Origin: Roseateles sp.
Lineage (GTDB): Bacteria; Pseudomonadota; Gammaproteobacteria; Burkholderiales; Burkholderiaceae_C
Length of the DNA stretch: 50,766 nt
Direction of reading: 5' to 3'
Assembly (NCBI GenBank): GCA_016790285.1
Contig: JAEUPJ010000086.1
Coordinates: forward strand, 1-50,766
Position 1 is the first letter of the stretch. Every line of letters begins with the position of its first letter. This document shows positions 40,331 through 49,212 of this stretch, one piece after another. The notes below the pieces were generated by a model, which saw only the letters and a list, made by a program, of their open reading frames with translations, ran no database searches and was not told the DNA's origin. Position numbers and translations under genes: made by a program.

Positions 40331-40749
40331 GCTATCTGCTCGACACCAACGTGCTGTCGGAGCTGCGCCGTCGCCAGCCCGATGCCAACGTGGCCGCGTG
40401 GTTCGCCAAACGGCCGCCCAGCACGCTCTATCTCAGCGTTTTGACCCTGGGGGAACTGCGCAAGGGTGTCGAAGCGATGGCCGACTCGGCGCGGCGCCTG
40501 ACGTTGCTGGATTGGCTGGAAACCGACCTGCCCGCCTATTTCACGGGCCGCGTGCTGGAGGTGGACGCTGCCGTGGCTGACCGTTGGGGTCGCATGTCTG
40601 CACAGGCCGGCCGACCGTTGTCGGCCATTGACAGCCTGCTGGCCGCCACCGCCGTCCACCATGGCCTGATCCTGGTGACCCGCAACGTGCGCGATGTGCA
40701 AGGGCTTGCCGGGCTGACGGCACTGAACCCCTGGGATGCGCTGGCCTGA
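40327..40749 (+). CDS. vapC: VapC/FitB-type PIN-domain toxin
   Basis: The 140-residue PIN-domain ribonuclease has the four-acid site: D6 (YLLDTNVLSEL), E43 (LTLGELRKGVE), D102 (SAIDSLLAATA) and D123 (TRNVRDVQGL). It resembles FitB, the group that pairs with Phd- or FitA-type antitoxins and cuts RNA when released. Here the partner is the Phd-type gene just upstream. Its last 14 bases overlap the start of pbpC, so the cell-wall gene may now be translated from the toxin-antitoxin transcript. Confidence 0.92.
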   Translation: MSYLLDTNVLSELRRRQPDANVAAWFAKRPPSTLYLSVLTLGELRKGVEAMADSARRLTLLDWLETDLPAYFTGRVLEVDAAVADRWGRMSAQAGRPLSAIDSLLAATAVHHGLILVTRNVRDVQGLAGLTALNPWDALA

Positions 40750-43078
40750 CATCAGCTCGCGGTTGCGCCGCTTCGAGCTCTCGCTCGCAGCCGTCCTGCT
40801 GCTCCTCCTCGCGCTGGACTTCGCCTTCCCGCTGCCCACGCCCGCGAGCGACTCCCCCACGCTCACCGTGCTCGCCGCCGATGGCACGCCGCTGCGCGCC
40901 TGGCCGGGCGACGACGGCGCGCAGCGCCACCCCACGACGCCCGAGGCGGTGTCGCCGCGCTACCTGCAGGCGCTGCTGCACTACGAGGACCGGTGGTTCT
41001 ACTGGCACCCCGGCGTCAACCCGGTGGCGCTGGCGCGCGCGGCCTGGCAGTGGGCGTGGCATGGGCGCATCGTGTCGGGCGGCTCCACGCTCACGATGCA
41101 GGTCGCCCGCCTCGTGGACGAGCGCGCCGCCGGCCGCAGCGTGCCGGCCAAGCTGCGCCAGATCGCCCGCGCGCTGCAGCTGGAGCTGCACCTGAGCAAG
41201 CACGAGATCCTGTCGCTCTACCTGAACCTCGCGCCCATGGGCGGGCCGCTGGAGGGCGTGGAAACAGCCAGCCGTGCCTACCTGGGCAAGAGCGCGGCCG
41301 AGCTGTCCCAGGCCGAGGCCGCGCTGCTGGTGGCGCTGCCGCAGTCACCCACGCGGCTGCGGCCCGACCGCGCCGTGGCCTCCGCCCAGGCCGCGCGCGA
41401 CAAGGTGCTCACGCGCATGCAGACGCTGGGTGTGTGGAGCGCCGCCGATGTGGCCGACGCCAAGCTGGAGCGCGTGTTCGCGCCGCCGCTGCGCGCGCGC
41501 TGGCTGGCGCCCCTGGCCGCCGAGCGGCTGCGCCAGGACGCGCGCCGCCAGGGCGCCACGCCCGCCGTCATCCAGAGCACGCTGGACGCCGGCCTGCAGG
41601 CGCGCCTGGAGCAGCTGCTGACGGACCGCCTCAACACGCTGCCCGACGCCGTCTCGATGGCCGCGCTGGTGGTGGACAACCAGACCCTGGCGGTGCGCGG
41701 TTATGTCGGCTCGGCCGACTTCACCGATGCCCGCCGCGGCGCGCATGTCGACATGGTGCGCGCCCGCCGCTCGCCGGGCTCCACGCTCAAGCCCTTCCTC
41801 TACGCGATGGCGCTGGACGAAGGCCTCATCCACTCCGAGAGCCTGCTCATCGACGCGCCGCAGAACTTCGGCGGCTACGCGCCCGGCAACTTCCAGGCCG
41901 ACTTCTCCGGCCCGGTCAGCGTGAGTGAGGCGCTGCAGCGCTCGCTGAACGTGCCCGCCGTGGACCTGCTGGACCGCCTCGGCCCCGAGCGCTTCGCCGG
42001 GCGCATGCGCAATGCCGGCGTGAAGCTGCGCATGCCGGCCAACGCGGCGCCCAACCTCAGCCTCATCCTCGGCGGCGGCAGCACCACGCTGGAAGAGCTC
42101 GTGGGCGCCTACACGGCGCTGGCCCGCGGTGGCGTGGCGGCGCGGCCCCACCTCACGCCGGGCGTACCGTTGCAGGAGACGCGGCTGATGAGCGAAGGCG
42201 CCGCCTTCATCGTGCGCGAGATCCTCGAAAACGGCGGCCGCCCCGGCAGCCCGTTTCGCGAAAGCGGCCAGCGTGTGGCCTGGAAGACGGGCACGAGCTT
42301 CGGCTTTCGCGACGCCTGGGCGCTGGGCGTGACCGACCGCTACACCTTCGGCGTGTGGATCGGCCGGCCCGACGGCACGCCCAACCCGGGCCACTTCGGC
42401 GCCAACTCGGCTGCCCCGCTGCTGCGCGACCTCGCCGCCGCCCTCGGCCCGGGCGAGTCCCGCCAGCAGCTCGGCCCGCGCCGCCGGCCCGACAGCGTGG
42501 CGGCGGTGGCCATCTGCTGGCCCCAGGGGCAGGCCGAATCGGCCACCGAGCCGGGCCTGTGCCTGCAGCGGCGCACCGCCTGGGCGCTGGACGGCGCGGT
42601 GCCGCCCACGCTGCCCGACCGCCTGCGCCCGGGCCCGCTGGCCGAGGGCGTGTGGGTGCAGGCCGGCCAGCGCGTGCAGCCCGGCTGCGCGCCCGACGCC
42701 GAGCGGCTGGACGCGGTGCGTTGGCCCGCGTTGTTGGGCCCGTTCCTGGACGCCGAGCAGCGCCATCCGCTGGAGCGCCTGCCCTGGCGCCCTGGCTGCG
42801 CGCCGCGCGAGCCCCTGGCCAACCGCCTGCGGGTCGTCGGCCTGGAGCCGGGCACCGTGCTGCGGCCCACCCCGGGCCAGACCGAGATCACGCTGCGCCT
42901 GCAGGCCATCGGCGCCCAGCAGGGCGCGACCTGGCTGCTGGATGGTCAGTGGATGGCTGCCAGCGAAGCTGCCGGCGCCGCGCAAACCCTGCGCGTGTCC
43001 CGCCCGGGCCCGCACCGGCTCACCGTGATGGACGGCCTGGGGCGCTGGGCCCGGGTCGAGTTCCACCTGGCGATGTAG
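40736..43078 (+). CDS. pbpC: Penicillin-binding protein 1C
   Basis: The 780-residue bifunctional peptidoglycan synthase has one membrane helix (LSLAAVLLLLLALDFAF) and a glycosyltransferase domain with the catalytic glutamate E84 (HYEDRWFYWHPGVN) and GGSTLTMQVARL. The transpeptidase domain has S349-T-L-K352 (SPGSTLKPFLYAM), S403-L-N405 and K517-T-G. A C-terminal BiPBP-type domain follows (about 690-780). PBP1C is typically encoded with a bacterial alpha-2-macroglobulin, in which case they are thought to defend the periplasm together: one traps proteases, the other mends the wall. Here the pair is interrupted. The ATG lies within vapC; no other good start is seen. Confidence 0.94.
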   Translation: MRWPDISSRLRRFELSLAAVLLLLLALDFAFPLPTPASDSPTLTVLAADGTPLRAWPGDDGAQRHPTTPEAVSPRYLQALLHYEDRWFYWHPGVNPVALARAAWQWAWHGRIVSGGSTLTMQVARLVDERAAGRSVPAKLRQIARALQLELHLSKHEILSLYLNLAPMGGPLEGVETASRAYLGKSAAELSQAEAALLVALPQSPTRLRPDRAVASAQAARDKVLTRMQTLGVWSAADVADAKLERVFAPPLRARWLAPLAAERLRQDARRQGATPAVIQSTLDAGLQARLEQLLTDRLNTLPDAVSMAALVVDNQTLAVRGYVGSADFTDARRGAHVDMVRARRSPGSTLKPFLYAMALDEGLIHSESLLIDAPQNFGGYAPGNFQADFSGPVSVSEALQRSLNVPAVDLLDRLGPERFAGRMRNAGVKLRMPANAAPNLSLILGGGSTTLEELVGAYTALARGGVAARPHLTPGVPLQETRLMSEGAAFIVREILENGGRPGSPFRESGQRVAWKTGTSFGFRDAWALGVTDRYTFGVWIGRPDGTPNPGHFGANSAAPLLRDLAAALGPGESRQQLGPRRRPDSVAAVAICWPQGQAESATEPGLCLQRRTAWALDGAVPPTLPDRLRPGPLAEGVWVQAGQRVQPGCAPDAERLDAVRWPALLGPFLDAEQRHPLERLPWRPGCAPREPLANRLRVVGLEPGTVLRPTPGQTEITLRLQAIGAQQGATWLLDGQWMAASEAAGAAQTLRVSRPGPHRLTVMDGLGRWARVEFHLAM

Positions 43079-43098
43079 CGCAGGCCGCAAGGCCAATG

Positions 43099-43124
43099 AA
43101 AAGGGGCGCTCGTTGGAGCGCCCC
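43099..43124 (-). terminator. Rho-independent terminator of the M4 peptidase gene
   Basis: GGGGCGCTC and GAGCGCCCC form a 9-bp stem with a 4-base loop (43103-43124). On the minus strand it is followed by TTTT (43102-43099). It may also help end pbpC transcripts from the other side, where the T-tract is missing. Confidence 0.75.
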
Positions 43125-43178
43125 GTGGGTCAGTGGGCCGGTGCTCCCGGCCAAGCTGCAGTCAGTGCTGCCCGTGAG

Positions 43179-46004
43179 TCAGGGCGTGCAGCGGTAGACC
43201 TGCACGTCGTCAACGTACCAGCCGAAGGTGCCGGTGCCGCAGTCCTGGCCCAGCTCGAAGCGCAGCTTGATCGTGTCGCCAGGCACCGCGTACGGCGCGA
43301 GGTTGATGATCGAGCGGCCCCAGGAGCCGGCCACCGAGCCACCGTCCGCGCCCGAGAAGGCCGCTTGGCCGGCCAGCGGGTTGCTGTTGCCGCCCGCCGC
43401 GGTGATCAGCGTGGTGTTGTAGGCGTTGTAGACGAAGTTGGCCGCCGAGACCAGCTGCCAGGCGCCGCCGTTGACGCTGATCTTCACGTTGCCGCCGTCG
43501 TAGCCGGCTTCCGTGGCCAGCCAGTGGTCGAAGGCCATGCGCAGCGTGGTCGAGCCCGCCGGGATCGTGATGGCCGCGCTCTCCAGCACTTGCAGGCTGG
43601 TGGCGTCGCCGCCGGCTCCGCAGGTCCCGATGTCGCGGTTGGACCCGTACATCGCGTAGCCGGTGCGGCCGGTCGGCAGCGCGTTGGTCACGTTCCAGTC
43701 GTTGGCGGCGTAGTTCGTCGGGCCGCTGTGCGTGACGCTCCACTTGATGCCGGCCTTCTTGCCACCGTCGAAGCCGTCCGAAGCGAGCAGCGACTGGGCG
43801 CCCGACGGGCACAGCGGCGGCGGGTTCTTCGCCAGCAGGGACACGAAGTTGCACTGCGTCGGGTCACGGCGCATTTCAACGGCGAGCATCGCCTTGGCAA
43901 TCTCGCCGCAGTCGGCCGCGCTGATGACCTCGCCCGACGGCTGGCCGGTGCTCAGGTCGTTCAGGTTCGCGCCGGTCAGGTCACGGCAGGACTGATCGAT
44001 CGCGTCCGCGTGCGCCGAGAAGCCGCTGGCCGGGCTCTGATACACGGTCTGGGCGCGGTAGTAGATGTGCGCCGCCTTGGTCAGGCCGATGCCGGTGATG
44101 TTCTGGCCGTTGTAGCTGCCGCCGTCGACGATCAGTGCGTAGGCATGGTTGGGCACGCCGGAGTTGATGTGCACGCCGCCGTTGTCACCCGCCTGGGTGT
44201 TCGGGCCGCAGGAGTACTGGGCGTCGGACACCTTGCCCGGGTTGCCGTAGCAGGTCGGGTTGTACATGTCGCGCAGCGCGCCGGTCAGGCCGGGCGCCGT
44301 CGAGTCTTCACCCAGCAGCCAGCGCACCGAGCTGTCGCTGCCCGGCCCGCGTTGCATCGATGCACGCACGCCCGTGGCAGCCTTGATCGCCGTGCCGTCC
44401 GCCTGCAGCACCGACAGCGCCGGGATGGTCACGCCCAGGTTGGGATCGCTGACGCCCATGTTGATCAGGCCGGCGGCGTTGTTGCCGATGATCACGCCGA
44501 CAGCGCCGTTGAGCTGCGCGTTCTTCGTCTTCACGTCGAAGCTGCAGGAGCCGCGGTCGATGAACGCGATCTTGCCGGCGACGGCCGCCGCGTTGGCGAA
44601 GGGCGTCGAGCAGCCATCGGTCGTCGTGCTGCCGCCGGTGGTCACCCCGTCGTTGACGACCACGACGTCGTTGTTGGCCAGCGCGAAGGTCTGTGGGCCG
44701 AAGGCGGCCGTGCCGGCGCCGCGCACGCCGGCGATGTTGGCCGGTGCGCTGATGTTGACCTGCGTCGCGTTGGTGTAGGCGGTGCAGGCCCCGGCCGTGC
44801 GCTGGGCGAACGGCGTGTCGGTGCCGCGGCTGTTGAGCCGGTCGACGGTCTCGCCCCAGATGTCGGAGTAGGCCTCGTTCAGCGCGCCGGGCTGCCAGGC
44901 GTAGATGAGGCCGTGCGTGTACTCGGTGTAGGCATGGGCCCATTCGTGCGCGGTGACGTCATCGGTCGTCAGCCCCGGGCAGAACGAGATGAACGTGCCG
45001 TTCCACGACGCGTTCGGGCAGCCGTTGCCGCGGTTGTAGATGGAGTCCATCGTCGCGCCATTGCCGTCGTAGCTGTCGCGGCCGAAGGCCTTCTTGAACA
45101 GGTCGTAGATGTCCGACGACGCGAACAGCATGTTGTCCGCCTCGGTCACGCCCGTGGGCAGGGGCTGGCCTTCCACCCAGAACGGCGCGTTCGGATAGTT
45201 GGGGCCCGGAGCGGTGGCGCCATTGGCGTTGAAGGCGCGGCGGTTCTTCGCGTCGTGGATGCCGGCGACCTTGTCGACCAGCTTCAGGTTGTTGGCGTCG
45301 ATGTAGTAGAAGTCGCGCACATCGATGCGGTTGCCCACCTCGACCTGGTAGACCAGGCGGTTGGCGCCGGGCACACCCTTGGCCAGGCCTTCGCGGTAGA
45401 CCATCAGCTTCGGCTCGAACGCGCTGATGCGCGCCGAGCGGCTCAGGCCGCGCTCGGACATGTCCGCGGTGCCCAGCTTCAGCGCAGCGGCCGCAGCGTC
45501 GGCGGCGCTGCGTGCCGGCGTGGTGCTGAGGTTGATGTCGGGCACGAAGGTGCCGTTCACGACGGTGAGGTTGTCAGCGGCGTCGAAGTGGGTCTTCAGC
45601 TCGGCGCCGAACACCGGGACACCCTTGTACGTCTGCTTGTAGGTCAGGTGCGTGCCACCCTGGCGGTCCTTGTCGACGCGGGCGGCCTGCAGCTCGGACG
45701 TGACGTCCTTGATGCCGAAGAGGGCCGAGTAGTCGCTCAGGAACTGGTGCGAACTGGTGTGCTTGGCAGCATCCGTCGAGGGGCGCCCCGCGACCTGGCG
45801 GGCCAGCTTGCCTGCACCGGCGCTCGAGCCGACGCGCACCATGCGGGCTGCACCCGTGGCGTTGTCGACGATGACTTCGGCACCGGCCTGGGCCGACAGG
45901 CGTGCCATGGCTTCGCTCTGGCCGGCAATCTGCTGCGAATGGGCCGAAAAGGCGGCTGCGACCGAGAAGGCCAACAGGGACAACTTCAAAGTGGAACGAT
46001 CCAT
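43179..46004 (-). CDS. Secreted M4-family metallopeptidase with inserted PA domain
   Basis: The 941-residue zinc protease has a signal peptide (LSLLAFSVAAAFSAHSQ), a propeptide (FTP/PepSY-like, about 40-215; GTHLTYKQTYKGVPVFGAEL) and a thermolysin-type catalytic domain with H353-E-W-A-H357 and the third ligand E377 (GALNEAYSD). A PA domain is inserted between the zinc site and the second half (CSFDVKTKNAQLNGAVGVII), then comes GGVHINSGVPNHAYALIVDG with the active-site His. The C-terminal 200 residues form a carbohydrate- or protein-binding beta-sandwich ending in WYVDDVQVYRCTP. The ATG at 46004 has a clear ribosome site (AGGAG). It is exported and probably self-activated. Confidence 0.92.
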   Translation of the reverse strand: MDRSTLKLSLLAFSVAAAFSAHSQQIAGQSEAMARLSAQAGAEVIVDNATGAARMVRVGSSAGAGKLARQVAGRPSTDAAKHTSSHQFLSDYSALFGIKDVTSELQAARVDKDRQGGTHLTYKQTYKGVPVFGAELKTHFDAADNLTVVNGTFVPDINLSTTPARSAADAAAAALKLGTADMSERGLSRSARISAFEPKLMVYREGLAKGVPGANRLVYQVEVGNRIDVRDFYYIDANNLKLVDKVAGIHDAKNRRAFNANGATAPGPNYPNAPFWVEGQPLPTGVTEADNMLFASSDIYDLFKKAFGRDSYDGNGATMDSIYNRGNGCPNASWNGTFISFCPGLTTDDVTAHEWAHAYTEYTHGLIYAWQPGALNEAYSDIWGETVDRLNSRGTDTPFAQRTAGACTAYTNATQVNISAPANIAGVRGAGTAAFGPQTFALANNDVVVVNDGVTTGGSTTTDGCSTPFANAAAVAGKIAFIDRGSCSFDVKTKNAQLNGAVGVIIGNNAAGLINMGVSDPNLGVTIPALSVLQADGTAIKAATGVRASMQRGPGSDSSVRWLLGEDSTAPGLTGALRDMYNPTCYGNPGKVSDAQYSCGPNTQAGDNGGVHINSGVPNHAYALIVDGGSYNGQNITGIGLTKAAHIYYRAQTVYQSPASGFSAHADAIDQSCRDLTGANLNDLSTGQPSGEVISAADCGEIAKAMLAVEMRRDPTQCNFVSLLAKNPPPLCPSGAQSLLASDGFDGGKKAGIKWSVTHSGPTNYAANDWNVTNALPTGRTGYAMYGSNRDIGTCGAGGDATSLQVLESAAITIPAGSTTLRMAFDHWLATEAGYDGGNVKISVNGGAWQLVSAANFVYNAYNTTLITAAGGNSNPLAGQAAFSGADGGSVAGSWGRSIINLAPYAVPGDTIKLRFELGQDCGTGTFGWYVDDVQVYRCTP

Positions 46005-46090
46005 GAACACTCCTGGCGCAGTGCTCGGCACCGCATTGGTGGTTGGAGTCCGGGCGTCGAGGGCCGCCCGGTCCGTGGGTGTCTAGACGA

Positions 46091-46708
46091 TCAGATCGCG
46101 CGGCGACGCGCGGCTGCCGCACCGGCAAATGCCAGGGCGATGAGCGCGATGCTCGAGGGCTCGGGCACGGTGTGCGTGCCGCCAATGGTCAGGTTGTCCA
46201 GCGTCGCGTACGCGCCCTGGGCGCTGGCGCTGAACGTGATCGAGGTGATGGCCACCTGCGACGTGAAGCCGCGGTAGGCCGAGGCATCGCCCGGCGTGAA
46301 GGTCAGCGTCGTGGCCGAGCCGTCGGCCAGCAGGATCGTCAGCGGCGACGGGATGAACATGTCGCCGATGTCGATGGCGTAGAAGTTCGCGCCGATGGCC
46401 GTCACCGGCCCGCCGGTGAAGGTCAGCGTGATCACCTCGTTCGGCAGGTTCGTGCTCAGCGCGTCGGTGCCGAAGTAGAACTGCTGGCCCGCGTCCAGCG
46501 ACGCGGTGAAGCCGTAGTTGCCATTGCCGGTGAAGGTCTGCACGTTGGTGTTGTCGTCCACCACGGCCGTGAACGTTTCGGTGTAGGCCGTGGGGGCCAC
46601 CTGGGCCAGGAACGCGGCCGACGAGGTGTAGATCGTCGGCGCTGCCAACGTCGACGCCGACGCCACGGCCAGGGCCACGGCAGTTAGGAGGCGGGAAGCG
46701 GGATGCAT
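46091..46708 (-). CDS. PEP-CTERM sorting-domain protein
   Basis: The 205-residue exported protein has a signal peptide (LLTAVALAVASASTLAAP), a beta-rich body (YTETFTAVVDDNTNVQTFTG, GANFYAIDIGDMF) and a C-terminal PEP-CTERM signal: VPEPSSIALIALAFAGAAAA then RRR at 181-205. Such signals are processed by exosortase (EpsH/XrtA) in exopolysaccharide-making bacteria, which places the protein at the cell surface or in the matrix. No exosortase gene is in the window. It lies 86 bases upstream of the peptidase gene, same direction, and could be cotranscribed with it. The body has no recognised function. Confidence 0.9.
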   Translation of the reverse strand: MHPASRLLTAVALAVASASTLAAPTIYTSSAAFLAQVAPTAYTETFTAVVDDNTNVQTFTGNGNYGFTASLDAGQQFYFGTDALSTNLPNEVITLTFTGGPVTAIGANFYAIDIGDMFIPSPLTILLADGSATTLTFTPGDASAYRGFTSQVAITSITFSASAQGAYATLDNLTIGGTHTVPEPSSIALIALAFAGAAAARRRAI

Positions 46709-46894
46709 GGGTGTCCTTGAAAGGTGGGTTGCACGACCAGCCCGGCATCGGGCGTCTATCAACCCATCGTCACACCACGTCACCGCTCGCGCACCCCCAA
46801 GTCGCGGGGAGGGATACCCCGTACTTTTCAAGTAGGCGCGAATGCGGCTGCAGTTGCTGCGCCGCGAACGCCGACCCCCGTGTCGATCAGGCCG

Positions 46895-47362
46895 TCAGCG
46901 CGGCGACGTCTGGGCTGCGCTCGTGCCCTGGGCCGTCGACGCAGGGCGCAGCACCAGCGTGGCCACGTAGTCGCCCGGCGCCGGCGTGCGACCCGTCACC
47001 GGGTACGGTTCCAGGCGCAGCAGTTGGACATCGTGATCGGCGGTCTGCGCGCTCGACGGGGGCAGCCGCAGCTCACGCGGCATGCGCGGCCCGTCGCCCT
47101 GCTGCAGCCAGATGCGCACGCTGGCCTCGCCGGCGGTGATGCAGCGCTCGCCCTTGGGGCAGCGCGAATCGCTGAGCACGGCGTCCAGCCCCACGCGCAG
47201 CGTGCCGGTCGTCGCGACCTCACCGAGGCGCAGGCTGAACTCGCGCCCCGCTTGCACCCGTTGCTCCGGTCCGCCGCCACCGGGCGCGGCCGGCCCCGCC
47301 ACGCTGCAGGCGGTCCAGACCAGCGAGCCCAGCAGCAGGGGGGTGATGCGGTTCAGGGTCAT
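46895..47362 (-). CDS. Small exported protein, possibly a lipoprotein
   Basis: The 155-residue protein begins MTLNRITPLLLGSLVWTACS, a signal sequence with a cysteine in a lipobox-like place, although Trp at -3 is unusual. The mature part is beta-rich (FSLRLGEVATTGTLRVGLDA, VRIWLQQGDGPRMPRELRLP, GDYVATLVLRP) and has two Cys (SRCPKGERCITAG) that may form a disulfide. I do not recognise the family. The ATG is placed at the signal sequence; it diverges from slyX 98 bases away. Confidence 0.7.
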   Translation of the reverse strand: MTLNRITPLLLGSLVWTACSVAGPAAPGGGGPEQRVQAGREFSLRLGEVATTGTLRVGLDAVLSDSRCPKGERCITAGEASVRIWLQQGDGPRMPRELRLPPSSAQTADHDVQLLRLEPYPVTGRTPAPGDYVATLVLRPASTAQGTSAAQTSPR

Positions 47363-47460
47363 GGGGGGACCTTCGGGAGGGGGGCCAGCGATGGTGCCAC
47401 AGGGGCGAAGCCCACGGCGCCGTCCGTCTTGGCCGCCGACCTGCGTCAACATGCGGCAAC

Positions 47461-47691
47461 ATGCGCCCCATGGACCCCCTGCAAGCCCTGGAGCAACGCA
47501 TCACCGACCTGGAGATCAAGGCCAGCTTCGCCGAAGACACCGTGGAGCAGCTCAACCAGGTCGTCGTGCGCCAGCAGGCGCAGATCGACCGGCTCGTGAA
47601 GGAGCTGGTAGAGCTGCGCAACCAGGCCGCCGCGGCGGCTGAGCCGGGCGGCTTTCGCAGCCTGCGCGACGAACTGCCGCCGCATTACTGA
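47461..47691 (+). CDS. slyX: SlyX-family protein
   Basis: The 76-residue coiled-coil protein matches SlyX: LEQRITDLEIKASFAEDTVE, QLNQVVVRQQAQIDRL and the ending LRDELPPHY. The SlyX function is not established. The frame starts with ATG at 47461; the ATG at 47470 (MDPLQ) is equally likely. Confidence 0.85.
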   Translation: MRPMDPLQALEQRITDLEIKASFAEDTVEQLNQVVVRQQAQIDRLVKELVELRNQAAAAAEPGGFRSLRDELPPHY

Positions 47692-47785
47692 CGCCCTCGC
47701 GCCGCCTCCCAACTGTTGATGAGGCGCTGCGGCACGCCGCGCGATCTACTGGCGCCGCCTCCAAGGCCTGGAGGGAGGAGCCTTC

Positions 47786-48682
47786 ATGAAGATCGCCGCT
47801 GCGTCGTGCTGCAAGCTGCAGCACTTCGCGTCCCAACCCGTCTGGGACGAGATCCGCACCGAGCAGCCGGACGCGCTGATCCTGCTGGGTGACAACATCT
47901 ACCTGAACCACGACTTCCACAGCGACCCGAAGAAGCTCGCGGCGGAGCTGCGAAGCCTCTACGCGCAGCAGAAGGCCGAGCCCCACTTCGCCGCGCTGCT
48001 CAGCGACATGGACCAGCGCGGCAAGCCGGTCATCGCGATCTACGACGATCACGATTTCCTCGGCAATGACCGCTACGGTGGCGGCGAGGACCAGGCGCTG
48101 TGCGAGGCCGCCCGGCACGAGCTGGTCACGGCCTTCAGCCCGCTGCAGACGGGTGACGATGTCTACAGCCGCCGGCGCCTGGGCAGCCCGGGCGCGGAGG
48201 TCGAGGTCATCGTGCTGGACGCGCGCTTTTACCGCCGCAAGATCACCGACTCCATCTTCGACCGTGACGCGATGCTGGGCGCCAACCAGTGGGCCTGGTT
48301 CGAGCAGGCCGTGGCGGCCGCCAAGGACGTGCCCTACCTGCTCGTCGTCTCCAGCACCACGGCCTACAGCTACGGCCTGGTGGAAGACGCCTGGGAGCGC
48401 TGCCCCGCCGCCTTCAAGCGGCTGTGCGACCTGCTGCGCAAGCGGCGCGGTGCACTCGTCGTCAGTGGCGACATCCACGGCAACGACCGCTACGACGAGG
48501 CGGGCCTCGTCGAGATCGTCACCTCGGGCGTCGCCCGCCGCGGCCTGGTGTTCGGCAAGCCCAGGGCCAACTACGCGCTGTTCGACTTCGGGCCCCAGAG
48601 CCTGCGTGTCGAGCAGCGCGGGCTCAAGTCCAGCGACCGCTGGACGGGCGTGCTGCCGCTGAACCACTGGCAGCTGCCCTGA
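47786..48682 (+). CDS. PhoD-like alkaline phosphatase/phosphodiesterase
   Basis: The 298-residue protein belongs to the PhoD-type metallophosphatase group. The metal-binding motifs are SCCKLQHF at the N-terminus, LLGDNIYLNHDFH around 36-48, IYDDHDFLGND around 84-94 and the late SGDIHGNDRYDE. No signal peptide is seen, in contrast to the Tat-exported classical PhoD, so it is probably cytoplasmic; related proteins without signals are found in many proteobacteria. A strong ribosome site (GGAGGGAGGAG) precedes the ATG. The substrate, a phosphomono- or diester, is unknown. Confidence 0.88.
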   Translation: MKIAAASCCKLQHFASQPVWDEIRTEQPDALILLGDNIYLNHDFHSDPKKLAAELRSLYAQQKAEPHFAALLSDMDQRGKPVIAIYDDHDFLGNDRYGGGEDQALCEAARHELVTAFSPLQTGDDVYSRRRLGSPGAEVEVIVLDARFYRRKITDSIFDRDAMLGANQWAWFEQAVAAAKDVPYLLVVSSTTAYSYGLVEDAWERCPAAFKRLCDLLRKRRGALVVSGDIHGNDRYDEAGLVEIVTSGVARRGLVFGKPRANYALFDFGPQSLRVEQRGLKSSDRWTGVLPLNHWQLP

Positions 48683-48689
48683 GGTCGCG

Positions 48690-49175
48690 TCAGGGCTCGT
48701 CCACCCAGTAGTCCACGCCGGCGTCCTGCCGGTGCAGCAGCCGCAGGCCCGGCCCGTAGCTGCCGACCTTGCCGGAGTCCGGGTAGACGCAGATCTCCGG
48801 GCTCTTGTTCGTGCTGACCGACAGGTAGTGCAGCGGCGCCTCCGACGTGTTGAGCAGGTGGTGCGGGTACTCGGGCCCGGCCGGGATGGTGATGACGTCG
48901 CCGGCGCGCACGGGCACGAGCTCGCCCGCCACGCGCAGCGTGCCTTCGCCCTGCAGGACGATGAACATCTCCTCCTCGGCGAAGTGGTAGTGGTAGGGGC
49001 AGCTCTGCTGGCCGGGCGCCACGACGTCGATGCGGGCGCCGAGCTGCTGCGCGGCGGTGCCCTGCGTGAGGGAGGCGCCCTCGGTGTCGTAGCGCGGCGG
49101 GCGAACGAAGCGTTCGCGCGGGGCGTCGTGGAAGTTGCGGATGAGCAGTTGGCGCAGTTCGTCGGGGGAAGGCAT
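48690..49175 (-). CDS. Cupin-domain protein
   Basis: The 161-residue protein has one cupin barrel: metal motif 1 is [20 protein letters not shown] (two His and a Glu), followed by [20 protein letters not shown] with the motif 2 histidine. It may be a sugar isomerase, a dioxygenase or a ligand-binding protein; the family is too broad to say. The longer open frame starts inside the recQ leader, so the ATG at 49175 with GGAG about 8 bases upstream is chosen. It diverges from recQ by 37 bases, so the two promoters must overlap. Confidence 0.83.
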   Translation of the reverse strand: MPSPDELRQLLIRNFHDAPRERFVRPPRYDTEGASLTQGTAAQQLGARIDVVAPGQQSCPYHYHFAEEEMFIVLQGEGTLRVAGELVPVRAGDVITIPAGPEYPHHLLNTSEAPLHYLSVSTNKSPEICVYPDSGKVGSYGPGLRLLHRQDAGVDYWVDEP

Positions 49176-49212
49176 GGGGGCTCCGGTGGGCTCCTGGGAC
49201 AATGGCGGTCGA

